This document shows positions 33,394-44,065 of a DNA stretch of 64,000 nt, piece after piece. The stretch is taken from positions 62,001 to 126,000 of the forward strand of contig JAHREC010000021.1 of NCBI GenBank assembly GCA_020081605.1, given 5' to 3'. The translations under genes and the position numbers were made by a program. The notes beneath the pieces are model-generated. The model had not been told where the DNA came from and ran no database searches. It saw only the letters and a program-made list of their open reading frames with translations. How positions within the stretch are numbered: the stretch's first letter is position 1; the number at the start of each line of letters is the position of its first letter. This DNA comes from Albifimbria verrucaria. Its lineage: Eukaryota; Ascomycota; Sordariomycetes; Hypocreales; Stachybotryaceae.

Positions 33394-34369
33394 GAATAGC
33401 TGACTGACTGACTGACTGACCGTCTTGAAGGTCAACCAGATAGCTTGGAAAGACAATGCCTTAGTGTTGTTTTTAACCACTGTTTATGACGGTAGCGAGA
33501 CCGTTGTCTGTACGAGGAAGCGGCCAATATCGTCACATCGCTGTTCAGGCCCAATCAAACAGTTCTTTAGAGACAAGCCGGTCAAACAGGTCCCGATCCC
33601 GGCTGTGGCTTTTGACTATAACCATCATATGAACGGCGTAGATATTGCAGATCATCTAAGATCGAATATGCATACAGGAAATCATCGTCAACGCCGGGGC
33701 CCGGCTAGGCCCTTGCCTGGGACTTCCTCCTCAAGACGGCTGTTTCTAATAGCTTCATTTTGCAGAGAGACGGGCAGCCGGCTTGGCCACGCTATAGATC
33801 CCTGGGTCTGTGGCAGGAAGCTGTTTCTGATGAATTATGTAGGAAATATTGGTCGATATATAGGAAGGAAAAGGGATCCCGGAAGAGATATCGAGCCGGG
33901 AACGAATTTATCCACATATCGCAACACCATTGGGTTGATAGAGGGAAAAGATCCTATTGTCTTGGTTGTCAAGCCTTGCAAATTTCCCTCGAACTCGCAG
34001 CTTTGAACGCCCTTTTCAACGCCCTCGAAAACGCCGTTGCAGGCCGGGTCCTGACCCTGACGATGACTTCAACGATGACCTTGACGATGACCTTGACCCG
34101 GGCCCGGGCCCTGACCTTGACGATGACTTCAACGATGACCTTGACGAAAACCCTCACCCGGATCCGCCGGAGGCTCCCAAAGCTAAAACTACGAATATGG
34201 GCTGTGATGTCTGTAATGTAGCCATATGTAACGCGGGGCAATGCTGGTACCTCTATCATCGGCCAATTTACTAGGCCTTCTATGTATCTAGTTTTTATCT
34301 GGTTCTAATTGGTCAATTTACTGGTTTGCTACTTAGTCTGCAGCTTATGACCGTCAAGGGATATGGCAC
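33394..34369 (+). pseudogene. PiggyBac-like transposase, C-terminal half relic
   Basis: The coding similarity reads QIAWKDNALVLFLTTVYDGS, where the Asp of WKDN is the expected third catalytic residue of piggyBac DDE domains. It continues with PVKQVPIPAVAFDYNHHMNG and VDIADHLRSN (YN..M.GVD signature), WPRYRSLGLWQEAV and a C-terminal Cys-rich domain (MGCDVCNVAICNAGQCWYLY, then HRPIY and a stop near 34272). Frames shift near 33720, 33960 and within a Gln/Asp-poor GACGATGACNTT tandem (34050-34160). The 3' terminus extends to about 34369, where AAGGGATAT matches the type C MITE end. The 5' half of the gene is missing. Transposase of a cut-and-paste element, inactive. Confidence 0.78.
34052..34160 (+). 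repeat. Tandem GACGATGAC...TTGAC repeat in transposase relic
   Basis: Imperfect repeats of CTGACNNTGACGATGACTTC and AACGATGACCTTGACGATGA encode Asp-rich sequence (DDDFNDDLDDDLD) before the C-terminal Cys domain. This is slippage-prone, low-complexity coding DNA. Confidence 0.6.
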
Positions 34370-35115
34370 ATGTAAATGTTGATGGCAGTTGCCGCGTCGA
34401 GACTTGCACGGCTGACCCCTCCGCTTCCAGTCATGGTCTTCTATTCATACAATACCTCATTCCAGCTACTATGGGGGCTCAGAGTGAGTTTTACTGGCTT
34501 TACAGCAATCAGCTTCTGAGGTCTTGAACAAATGAATCTGGATTTGTTCATCACTTTGCATTCCAGACTGGCATACCAGGCCACCCCACATGCTTCAAGA
34601 CAACATTACCTGGAAGCGGCGTAGGTTGGAATGTCAGCTCTGGGAATGATATTAGGCAGCACTCTCGAAGTTTGCGAATCGGTAAATTCGTGGCCTAGGC
34701 AGAGTAGCATATCTGTTCCGAGACACTCTGGACTACTAAGTGTAGACCTACGTTGGAATGATGGATGTTGTCGTGGCTTGAAGAGACCCGTCCATCATCA
34801 GTCTTCGTTCCAGATAGACAAGCGAGTGGTGGAAAATCGGTTTGCTTGGAGCAGATTTCTCGTTAAATTAGTATACGTCCGTGTTAGCTACGCTTACGCC
34901 TCCGCGAGATCGGCATAGCCACGCCGTGGCAACTCAACTACAGCATATGTTGGATCCAGACGTTTACACCGTATGGCTTTCCATAATACTTGCTGTGAAT
35001 AAACGTTATTCTGCTACTCGCTTTCCTGAATTTTGAATCTCACTGGCTATTTAGAAAGTCGACAAATCGTAATGATCCTACCTCCTCCTACCTCATACTT
35101 TCAGATCGTATTAGC
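34370..35115. other. Intergenic
   Basis: No supported gene. The frame 34631-34918 has no domain and no convincing start context. Confidence 0.4.
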
Positions 35116-35612
35116 ATGGGTTCCACCGCAGATACTTCCTATTCTCTGAAGGAAATACCCCAAGAACCCAAGGACCCGGTGCTGGGAGATCCCACGTCAC
35201 CTACCAGGATAAATAGGACGCTAAGGACGGTCCTGCACGATTTGCGTTGCATGGACTATCGCGCGCGGGATAAAATACAGGAGCAGCTGGATGGCATCAA
35301 GGCCAGCCTCATCGTAGCAAGGCTGTGCCTGCTCCGATTCCAGACTCGCGTTGAATCTCTACAACAACATGGAAAGTAAGCATAGTTTGACCATAAACAA
35401 GGCCAGCTATCAGCTGTGCTACAGTGTATGTATTTTCTCACGAAGATTCTTTTAGTTTCGCTAACAGGGATGCAAATAAATATAGCGGGCCTCCCCATTT
35501 CAGGATGGACACGTTATCCCAGAAGGGCAGGCCTTCTTCCTGTTTCCCATCGCCCCTGCTGTCAACAGCATTACAGGTTCTTAGCTCAAAGACTTTTGAA
35601 AGGAATGCCTAG
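35116..35612 (+). CDS. Hypothetical two-exon protein, about 138 aa
   Basis: ATG 35116 opens a hydrophilic protein (MGSTADTSYSLKEIPQEPKD). It continues with a helical segment (TLRTVLHDLRCMDYRARDKI and ARLCLLRFQTRVESLQQHG). Intron 35376-35455 (80 bp, GTAAGC...TTTTAG) joins HG to NFANRDANKYSGPPHFRM, and the frame ends SSKTFERNA at 35612. Unspliced, the frame stops at 35379. I recognise no family. The splice junction and continuous codon sense make it a plausible real gene. It lies just upstream of the amidase relic in the same direction, but I find no frame linking the two. Confidence 0.45.
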
Positions 35613-35648
35613 ATAACGACGAAGCCTTTCAGCCTGAACTGCTTAAAA

Positions 35649-37669
35649 TTGTTGTTTTTTGCGGTGAGGGGCGTTGCGCTGGACGTCTCAGCTAAAGAGG
35701 TACTCGCTGATTGGCAGAACAAACGTTACTTCGTCGTTAAACCTAGTGACCCCTCGAGTCTTGAGATACAAAACGACGACCTTGTGCCTGGGCCTCACTG
35801 CTTTTGGCTGGGGAAGATATGGGAAGTATGGAGAAGGTATCAAGATACCCATCTTGCTATGATCACATGTTTTGAGCCATCGGCCAATTTCGCAGAGAAA
35901 GCTTCATACCACCCTCAAACTCACCCACAATCTTCATTCCTCTGCGCTGCTACAAGGCACACAAGCCTTTAAGGGGTTTGAGAGTGGTTGTGAAAGATAA
36001 TGTCAATATCACAGGTATCGCAACTACCTTTGGTGCTCGGGCCTGGGCAAAACTCCACAGTGAAGAAATCGAAAGCGCGGATTGCATCAAGACCCTGGTG
36101 GAGGCTGGTGCGTTTATCCTCGGAAAGACCAAACTACAAGCTTGGGCTATCAAACAACCTGCTTCCGGATATGTGGAATACTCAGTTCCAATCAATCCGC
36201 GAGGAGATGGGTATCAGGACCCTGCAGGAAGCAGCCATGGAAGCGGCGTGGCAGTTGCTACTTACGAGTTCATCGACGCTGCTTTGTCAGGTGATAGTGA
36301 GTAATGCTCTTGAATTCATATAATACTTATCGTACTATAGGTGCTAATATTTTTTCAGTGAATGGAAGCTGTCGTTTTCCAGCAGTTGCGAATGGCTGCT
36401 TTGCCATACGACCTACCAAGGAAGTCGTCAATATAGAGGGCGTTGTTTCCTTTTATCTGTGAGCTGTTCTTGTCCATCATTAAAACGTCCAGTTCCTAAC
36501 TGGTTCAGTGTGTATGACGTCCTTGCTGCCTTCACACTGAAGATGGCGGTTCTGTTTGAATTGATCAGACACTGGTACGGCGACTCGCCCAAGTCGGAAC
36601 GTCTCTTACCAAATCCAACCGTGAGTTGATATGCAATGCATCAGATTTTGGGTTTTGTTAATGAGGAAGTAGACCAAGTATAGGATTGTATGGCTCACCG
36701 ACTACCAGCCTAGAAGTCAAGATCAATGGGCCTTAACGCAGTCATTCATCAAGTCCTGCGAGAATACACTTCAAGTCACGCACCAAGATATTTCTCTCCA
36801 AGATCTATAGAGAATTTCTGGCCCAGAAGGTGCAAGGAATATAGATCTTTCACTTTACATGAAAGATGTGAGTCAAAGCGTCTTTTCGAATATACAGACT
36901 AACATCCCTGACAGGTTGCGACCTACCTATACTGGAAGGAAAGCTGCCCTAAGCTGGAAGAATTTCGTGAGAAGTATAAAACTAAGAATGGCTACAAACC
37001 CTTCGTAAATGACGAGTGGCGGCTACGAATGTAAGTTATCTGTTCTTCTCAATTAGACCATGGTAAGATAGTAAGCTAAGATTTAATAGGGATTGGGTAC
37101 AAGAGATTGACAAAGACTATGATGAATGCCTGGAACGGCGCGAAAGTTTCAAAAACTGGTTTCTCAGCAGAGTCGTTACGGAAGGAACAATATGCATTAT
37201 TCCATTGGGAGATGGAGAGCCTAAATACGTCTTTGATCCCCGCCGTGAGTAGCCCAGATCATTCTCCTTGTTATGGATTACACTGAACATAGTCTCAGGC
37301 CGTTCTTACCGCCACCTAGCAACAGTGTAGTGTACATTTCAGTAATTACAGGGACACCAGAAGTCATTGTTCCAGGTAAGCCCCAGACACAAAAGCTGAG
37401 TGTGGTACTGATGACTAGTTAGTCGGAGAGATGAAATACGACTCCAAGGTGACAGGTCGGAGTGAGCCTCTTCCAGTTTGTGTCTCTGTGATCACAAGAC
37501 CAGGTATCCTAGCCACCCTTAACTGCGCTGATTTGCGACATACACTAACACATACGTAGGGACTGATCTGGATGCGATCAAACTCGTGCAAAATATACTG
37601 GAAGCGGATGGGAGACCAGCGAATTTGATGACGGGAAGGTCTATGACCCATGGCGATAATTGGCGATGA
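35649..37669 (+). pseudogene. Amidase-signature family protein, one nonsense codon
   Basis: Amidase-signature enzymes hydrolyse amides with a Ser-cisSer-Lys triad. All three regions are visible: LRVVVKDNVNITGI (Lys), DPAGSSHGSGVAVA (cis-Ser) and VNGSCRFPAVANGCFAIRPT (Ser). C-terminal blocks follow: TKNGYKPFVNDEWRLRM, RRESFKNWFLSRV, GTPEVIVPVGEMKYDSKVTG and MTGRSMTHGDNW, ending at TGA 37667-37669. At least seven short introns read in frame (for example GTATCA near 35838 to TTTCGCAG near 35899, and GTGAGT near 36867 to CTGACAG). One TAG (36808-36810) stands where the frame demands a sense codon, most simply TGG; the rest is open. No ATG is obvious before 35649, so the 5' end is uncertain. Related fungal proteins are often labelled scytalone dehydratase-like or Arp1-like amidases. 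Confidence 0.75.
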
Positions 37670-37797
37670 TTTCATTATTTTCTGGGTGGGCAAGGCTAAG
37701 AAAAGTCAATTCAAAATCTTCAGATGGAATGGACGTCATGAGAACAGCTTCACGAATGACTGCCATTCAAAAGATCTTTAACTTGATGGTAGCTATT

Positions 37798-39270
37798 CTA
37801 AAATTGGTAGCTATAGCGAGTTCTACGCCTTTTCCGCTCTAGATTGTCTACGCTTTCCGTATTGTTCCTTCTATTGTGGTTAGGGCGGCTGAATAGTTGG
37901 CACCGAGTTCTACGCCTCTTCCGCTCCCGATTATCTATGCTTTCGGAGCTCTTTCTTTTACTATGATTAGGGCGGCCGAATACCGCTGGAAAGCCTTGAA
38001 GATCGATGAGCTTTTCAATAGAGAACGGTGAGCCGCTGATAGGGCAAAGCTCTTGGTCTAGGGATATAGCAAAGTTACCGTTGGTGTTGAGTCTTACCGG
38101 CCTCCGAAAATTACCGTTGCGGTCAAAACATCCATTGGCTACAACTGGTAGATTTGTCCCGTCATCCATCAGGAATTTAGCAGACCCGAGACGACCGAAT
38201 AAAATAGGGAACGCTGGGTGTTTGGCCTTGATGGAACATAATATATTACCAGCCCCAATGTATTTATCTCCAAATCGATTCGGTATAGCATCCAGTTCAC
38301 AATAGAATAGGGACGCAATGAGGCACTGTGCCACCTTGTCAATCTGTTTAGAAAGCAAATCGTCTTGATCCACAGTTGACTTCATGTCTGGAATAGCTTG
38401 AACATCATCCAGTCTCGGTTCGCTGCCATCGAATTGCACGTTCAACCGATGATACCTTGGATGTGCTTGCAGGGCCTCTCTTAGCTTTTCATCTCGGGTT
38501 TTCTCCCAGAACAGGCGACACAACCTTGTCAATACACCATTACTGAGCGCCTTTCGGGCGTCAGCTGCGGAAAACATATCAATCGACGTTGGTTCTCCAG
38601 TTCCCAAGGACACAATAAAATCCGGCTGCTCAATCTTAGGCCATACGGCAGCTACCGTGGACAGAGCTGACACGACTGTGTCATTTTCAAGTGGTCCTGC
38701 ATCCTGGAGCGAGCCGATACCATTTATATGCTTTGGGGGAAGAAACTAGAGTGACAGTCAGTGTGAGTTTGAGACTTTGAAGTTAGTTACAAGAGGCACA
38801 CCTACTGCAGCAGACACGGCTCGGCCACTATGACTCATTAGTCTCATGCAATACCCGGGTTCAAACTATACGTACATTTCCCATACTAAAAATTTCCCTA
38901 ATCCATCTTTTGGTTTTATAATAGAGTCTTTTCTTCTAGTTAGCGTCTTGGAACATAGGATTGCAAGTCAACCTACCACGAGGCATGTCGTGGCCAGTAA
39001 CTCCATTGTAATTAGTAAATAACCTAGAGGTGGGCCTCTCATCTGTCGTGGCGACCGGCAAGCCGACAAGGGTCCCCGTAGCTGTGGCGCTTGAGACGTC
39101 CGATATACTTTTTCAGTGCCAAATGCTTCTTTGAGGGCTTCCTCAATATGCTTTGGTGAGTACAGCCCATTTCCAAAGTATGACACCATAAGTTCACAAA
39201 GACGCAGGAGTTGAGGAAGGGGTCGTAGCGAGTTCGCCACATCTCTTTGAATGTCATAAGCCTCCATAGA
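37798..39270 (-). pseudogene. Patatin-like phospholipase, N-terminally truncated
   Basis: Patatin-like phospholipases are acyl hydrolases with a GXSXG Ser and an Asp in DGG/DGA. Here the catalytic N-terminus is missing. From 39250 the frame reads RPLPQLLRLCELMVSYFGNG, then HIEEALKEAFGTEK. After a one-base shift in an A run (near 39110) it continues GTLVGLPVATT and SRLFTNYNGV. Following an intron-like gap come LPPKHINGIGSLQDAGPLEND (the DAG/DGA region), ALSTVAAVWPKIEQPDFIVS and LGTGEPTS. The C-terminal domain runs to 37798. The upstream end stops at piggyBac sequence (39241-39270), so transposon insertion or deletion removed the GXSXG half. The C-terminus has a duplicated 29-residue basic unit. 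Not functional as a lipase. Confidence 0.78.
37807..37980 (-). repeat. Tandem 87-bp coding repeat, basic NLS-like
   Basis: Two adjacent units each encode RPNH...ES(I/V)DN(R/L)ERKRRRTR. The duplication adds a second ERKRRRTR cluster, which resembles a nuclear localisation signal, at the extreme C-terminus of the patatin-like protein. Confidence 0.75.
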
Positions 39271-39640
39271 GGTATCGGACATGGATCTGATCCAATTAAA
39301 ACCGGGAAAAAACTAGTGACATTAGCTAGCTAGTAAATTGGCTGATGATAGAAGTCCCAGCATTTAGGCTTTTTACAAAGGGATACATTGCAAGTCAGAC
39401 AACCCCACCGAGGCTGTGTCACTTTTTCTGCCGCCCTGACTGTGGCCGGGCCCGGGCCCGGCTATTGATGCTATTCGCACCTAGCTGTTGCAACGGGCCC
39501 TGCTTTCTAGGGCGTTGAGAGCTTCGACTCCTAGGGCCAATACGAATGCCTTGACAGGCCATACAGGAGCCCGACCTCGAGGGCCCGGCTGATGTTGTTC
39601 AATCAGGGTGACTGTGTCCCCGGATATAAAATGCCACAAA
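39241..39640 (-). mobile_element. PiggyBac-like 3' end relic (type D terminus)
   Basis: Starts with a diverged type D terminus (ATCTCTTTGAATGTCATAAG then GGTATCGGACATGGATCTGA). It continues through the untranslated 3' part into the minus-strand C-terminal Cys domain of a piggyBac-like transposase (GCLTC...CWDFYH pattern) and GC-rich linker sequence, ending near 39640. It aligns with 53217-53560. Only the last part of the gene remains, adjoining the broken patatin gene. Confidence 0.7.
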
Positions 39641-42223
39641 GGACATTTGCGTGTTCGATGCGGGCACTACAACGCCCTCTTCGTTGTCAATCAGCTTTCC
39701 AACATGCTTTACCATTATCAGCAACGAATCAGTAGGGTTGATTTCTAGATGCAACGATTCTCTGTCTATGCATCGCACGTGGAGCGGCGGGGTTACGTTT
39801 ACTCTATCCTGCGGTTTGCCTAAGGCGGCAGCAATTGCACATAAACAACACCAAAACTCTAAGGAGAATTTGTGTCTAAATCATTGTACGTCGCGTCCAA
39901 TGTTGTTTCGATTGCACGTCGATTTAGGAGCTTCGCACTTGGATAGACAAGTAAAAACCAGGCAAGGTCAAGCTGATATCAGAATAGGAAGGCGGTTTAG
40001 GAGAAATGTACGTCATCATGAAAGCCTGCTTGGGGGTTTTCTATTTCATTCGCGAGTATGGTCACTGTGACTATTTTCATTTTCCTAACACTTGAAATGC
40101 TTCCCTCAGATGCCTATTGGACTCGGAGTCAGTCCGGTGCTTCCATTACCGATGCTTCCATTACCGATGCTTCCATTCGGAAGAAGTCTTATCTAGCCGC
40201 CCTACAGTATATCGAAATGGATTGTGGGTAATAAGTACTTGAATTAATGATCATATTGAGGCATAAACTCCTGACTTGAGCATTGTTGTAGCACAATGAC
40301 GTTGACGTCCTAGGACAGCAAATCCTGCTGTTAATACCGGAAATGGCATACATGTGCCGTATGGGTTTTTATTGTTCGAAAAGCAAAGCATAATCGACGG
40401 GACATCTTAGACCGCCATATCCTGAATTGTGTTATTTCTACTAGTACACACTAGTGCGTGGAGGCTACTTAGTTCCAACTCATAAAGGGGTAGCTGCTTA
40501 ATGGTAGGCCCAACCTCTTGACATGACTGTCAGCACTGGCTTTCACTTTACAGGCTGTCCAGACACGCGAAGTCGCCTAAACTCCAAACTGTCCTAATGA
40601 GGCTAATGTTTCCGCTCCAGCATGACTTCATTAGGCCTTAATCCGTGAATAAGCTGTTATTGAGATTTGAATCAGGCTCGTAAACTGCCGTCGTTTCTTA
40701 TTCCCTTCTAAGATAGTGTTGACTCTGATCAGCTAGCCTGAGACCTGAACTTACGAAGTCGAGAACACAGATGCCCCGGCAGCGAACTCAAGGTAACCCC
40801 CATCAATAGAGTGGCCAAGCTATCGTTTTCTTTTGTATTACAACCTTGCCACGTATTTTACCGTATATGTTCTTGCATTGTCAACGGCCCAAGTTGATAT
40901 TTGCATAGCTCGGCGAGTATGTCAGGTTCAGTGTGATAGCAAACTTGCCGGGAATATGCAGCATGTTCGCTCATCTATTGAAGCTAGGCTTAGCCTTGGA
41001 GTTGTACGAAGTGTTGTGGTTATTAAGGGCGGTTACTTTAACATTGAAGTAGCTGGTTCGTCTTAGCCCAACCAGTGGAAGTCTGGGTTTATGGGGGTAT
41101 AGGGTAAAGGCAGATGCGTCCAATTTATCTACGGAACAACCCACTGCATTGATGAAATCCAAGATCCATATCTCGTAAGGTTGCCTCACCTTCGCACTGC
41201 TGAGGATAAATACGTGGCTGAGGTTCATTCCTTAGACCGGCTCAAGATTTAAAGTGTCACGAGAATTAGAATAATACAAATGACATCATACTGTGACGGG
41301 TTACGTCTACGAAGGGGATTAGGGTCCAATGCTACTAAGGCGCACGGCATATAGAGATCCACCGAATGACTACTGCTCTCACTATATTGAGATAATCATT
41401 CTCTATTGCCGTATCTCATCTGCCAGTATGAGTCACCCGCTTCACTCAGTGCCCTCTGAACATGATTACGCCCCGCTGAATTATGTTTCATTGACACACA
41501 CACTAGGGGCTACAGTTCATACATCATATGACCATGTTGCTGGTCTATCACTCAAGCACACGCCACATAGTCTAAGTCAAGTTGCGGTGAAAGCACATAG
41601 ATTCGCAGGAAATGTCTCATCAGAGAAATCCTTTCATCAGCAGATTTTGAGACCACAGGCCATGCCAGAGAATGAGAATGCCGAGGTACAGCGTATATCA
41701 GTATTTCACTGTGCAAAGTTTTCATGCATAGGTTTTGTCGGATCTAGTCACCATTATTAGGATGGTGAAAGTTAATTCATTGGCGATAGAGAAATATTGT
41801 AACAGCTGAATTATCCTGCAGTTCTTTGTTCATATACCCTCTTATAACCCGAGACACGAAAGTCTCTCGATATAGCAGCCACTGGAAGTTTAGTGGCATC
41901 GAGCTGAAAGACCGTACATAACGGAATGGTAGGGTCGGGTCAGTGGAGGTATGCGCAATAACATGGGCTTCCCTGAGCTCCGAGACTTCCAGTTCCTGTG
42001 GCGCCGGATCTTTTGATGTAAGGTCTTAAACAGAGTTAAGAGTGCAGCGGCATCCATGGTGGGGAATGTTACGGGTGCATTGAGGAGTTAGAGTAGAATA
42101 CAGTCTGGAGACATAATAACACCCACGGCTTCCCGGATTGATCCCTGAATCTTGATACTAAAAGCACAGACAACCCTTCTACACAACTATATTCTAGGTC
42201 TCATTCGGTTTAAATCTTTCGAA
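39641..42223. other. Gene-poor stretch, 2.6 kb
   Basis: I cannot support any gene. Frames 39651-40070, 40833-41066 and 41329-41760 lack domains. The last (143 codons) begins before a methionine-poor region and has no clear promoter. A short triplicated GATGCTTCCATTACC unit occurs at about 40137-40180. Confidence 0.4.
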
Positions 42224-42699
42224 ATGCGTTTTACAGTGACTTTACTCTCTTGTGCCCTCCCTTGGCAATCACCGCCAACCCGCTCCTGGATAACAGCTCA
42301 GCCGATCCAGCCAGCCTCCTTAAGCGCTCGACCCAGCGTTGTCGCATCACAAGCAGGGACGGAGATGTTAACTGCCGCGCTAGCCCCTCACTCTCAAGTG
42401 CTGTAAAGCATAAGTTCCGAGCCAGCTCAGTTCAAACGTTTACTTGCTATAAGAGTGGGGATTGCTACGAGAATAACTGGTAAGTTCTCACCGAGTAACT
42501 TCATATTCTTGCGGTACACTACCTAACATTTCTTCCTTATCCGTAGCACGTGGGACTACAATAAGGATTATAGATGTTATGTGAATGGCTACTACACTGA
42601 TAATAGGTGCACTGCTGGTAAGTCCAACCGGAAGGATTGATGCGTTAATCAAGATGACTGACTGACTCATCTCCGTCAGCGAGACTTGGCAAGTGTTAA
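42224..42699 (+). pseudogene. Secreted cysteine-rich protein gene, one-base frameshift
   Basis: ATG 42224 opens a signal peptide (MRFTVTLLSCA). One base later than expected (CTCCCTTGG near 42256) the frame that continues sensibly is LAITANPLLDNSSADPASLL, then KR, a likely Kex2 site. The mature part has eight cysteines spread over three exons (QRCRI, VNCR, FTCYKSGDCYEN, DYRCYV, NRCTA, LGKC). The introns are clean: 42481-42546 (66 bp) and 42618-42679 (62 bp), with a final exon of 20 bases ending at TAA 42697-42699. Architecture is that of a processed fungal effector-like protein; no named family recognised. Whether the missing base is real or a sequencing error decides if it is functional. Confidence 0.6.
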
Positions 42700-44065
42700 T
42701 CTTGGGTTCACCCTGCCACGGCAGTTTCTTCATGGCCTGTACTAGCTTAAGCCGCAGGAAGCACACAACCATAGTAAAGACAGTAGTTACCTGGTCCTAT
42801 GGCACTTTAGTATTATTTAGTGGACATCGGAACAGATCAATCATAATCTATCCACTTGATGCTCGCATGAAGTGAAACGAGATAAGTCTTGAAGAGTAAA
42901 AGTACTATAGGGATTAGCGGATATGGTTATCCCGCTGTGTGAAACGATGAATAATCGGCCATATTGTGACTGTATGCGTTAGCCAGCCTTTGACAACAAC
43001 ATGCTCAACATCTGGCTACACTGCTATTCACACTCGACCGCAGTACTAGATAAACACCAGCCGCTAATATAAAATCAATGTATTGAAAACATCCGGGAAT
43101 TGTTTAGACTAAGCCAGATATTGGTATAGGTACTCAATAAGTTCCTTGCTAATAGAGTGGTCCTCAGGCAAAGTTTGTCCAAATCTCGACTCACAAATGT
43201 TGGTAATGCTATAATGCAAAAGAGTTGACCGTCTCAATGGTGATGGGGACTATTGAAGAACAAGACTCAAGGCCATCTACTCAAACTTCTATCTTTGGTT
43301 TGCAGGGCAGTGGCTCTCTTCTTGACCAAAACTTTGAAGCTGTCTTCTTGACCAAAACTTTGAAAAGTTTTGGTCAGGAAGATTAACAGATCAACAGTAA
43401 GGATTTAACTCCGGCGGAGATGTATGCCTGCTCTTCTTCCTTCCTCAATACCTCGAGCGGGTGTATACCGGCCATTAATGAGGCCGGTTGCCACCGAATT
43501 AGGCTACCTGTTATACGCCTAGACAGTGGCGATCAGCCTCCCTTTACCTACCTACAGAAAGCTATACGCCTGCTTAGCTTCCTCACTCTATTTGTTTCCG
43601 AATTTACTCAGTCACGTATTAGAAGCTTCCTGAAACAAAAGCTTATCCACATGCTAAAATTGAACAGGGCATACCACTCCCATAATGGATAGAGAATCCA
43701 AGATCTGGCTTTCCACAGTTAACGGGAACTATAGAAGGTCACACTAATACATGCACTCAAACAAATTATCTTGAGGCCCTGCTCATGCCACGGCAGCATA
43801 GTCGATTTACAAACCGTCCTCCGTAAGGCAGATCCGCTCCTTAAACTGCAGCTTTCCCGAAAGGAGAAAACAACCGAAGACCACGCACGCGTTATCAGTG
43901 TTAAGTCTAGGGGTAAAGTTATTCTAAGCAGATTCTCTTGTCATGACATGGAGGTCCTGGCTTCTGGTATTAATGTAAATTTAGACTATTTGGCTGCCTG
44001 ATTAAACCGAAATACTCGGTTGGGGAGAAAAAGAAGATAAAAATAGACGCCAACCCATGTGCAGC
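42700..44065. other. Gene-poor stretch, 1.4 kb
   Basis: Contains the palindrome at 43345-43380 and two plus-strand frames (43420-43692, 43771-44001) that may be parts of one decayed gene, but I recognise nothing in them. Confidence 0.4.
43345..43380. repeat. Near-perfect palindrome with adjacent direct copy
   Basis: TTCTTGACCAAAACTTT, two bases, then AAAGTTTTGGTCAGGAA. A direct copy of the left arm (CTTGACCAAAACTTTGAAGC) lies just before it at 43321-43340. It can form a 15-16 bp stem with a tiny loop. Confidence 0.7.

Noticed and set aside
33969..34259. Minus-strand frame rich in Val/Lys/Arg repeats
   Set aside because: Antisense shadow of the Asp-rich tandem in the piggyBac relic.
41329..41760. 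143-codon plus-strand frame
   Set aside because: Composition is unremarkable, with no domain, signal peptide or splice pattern. Length alone is not enough to call a gene.
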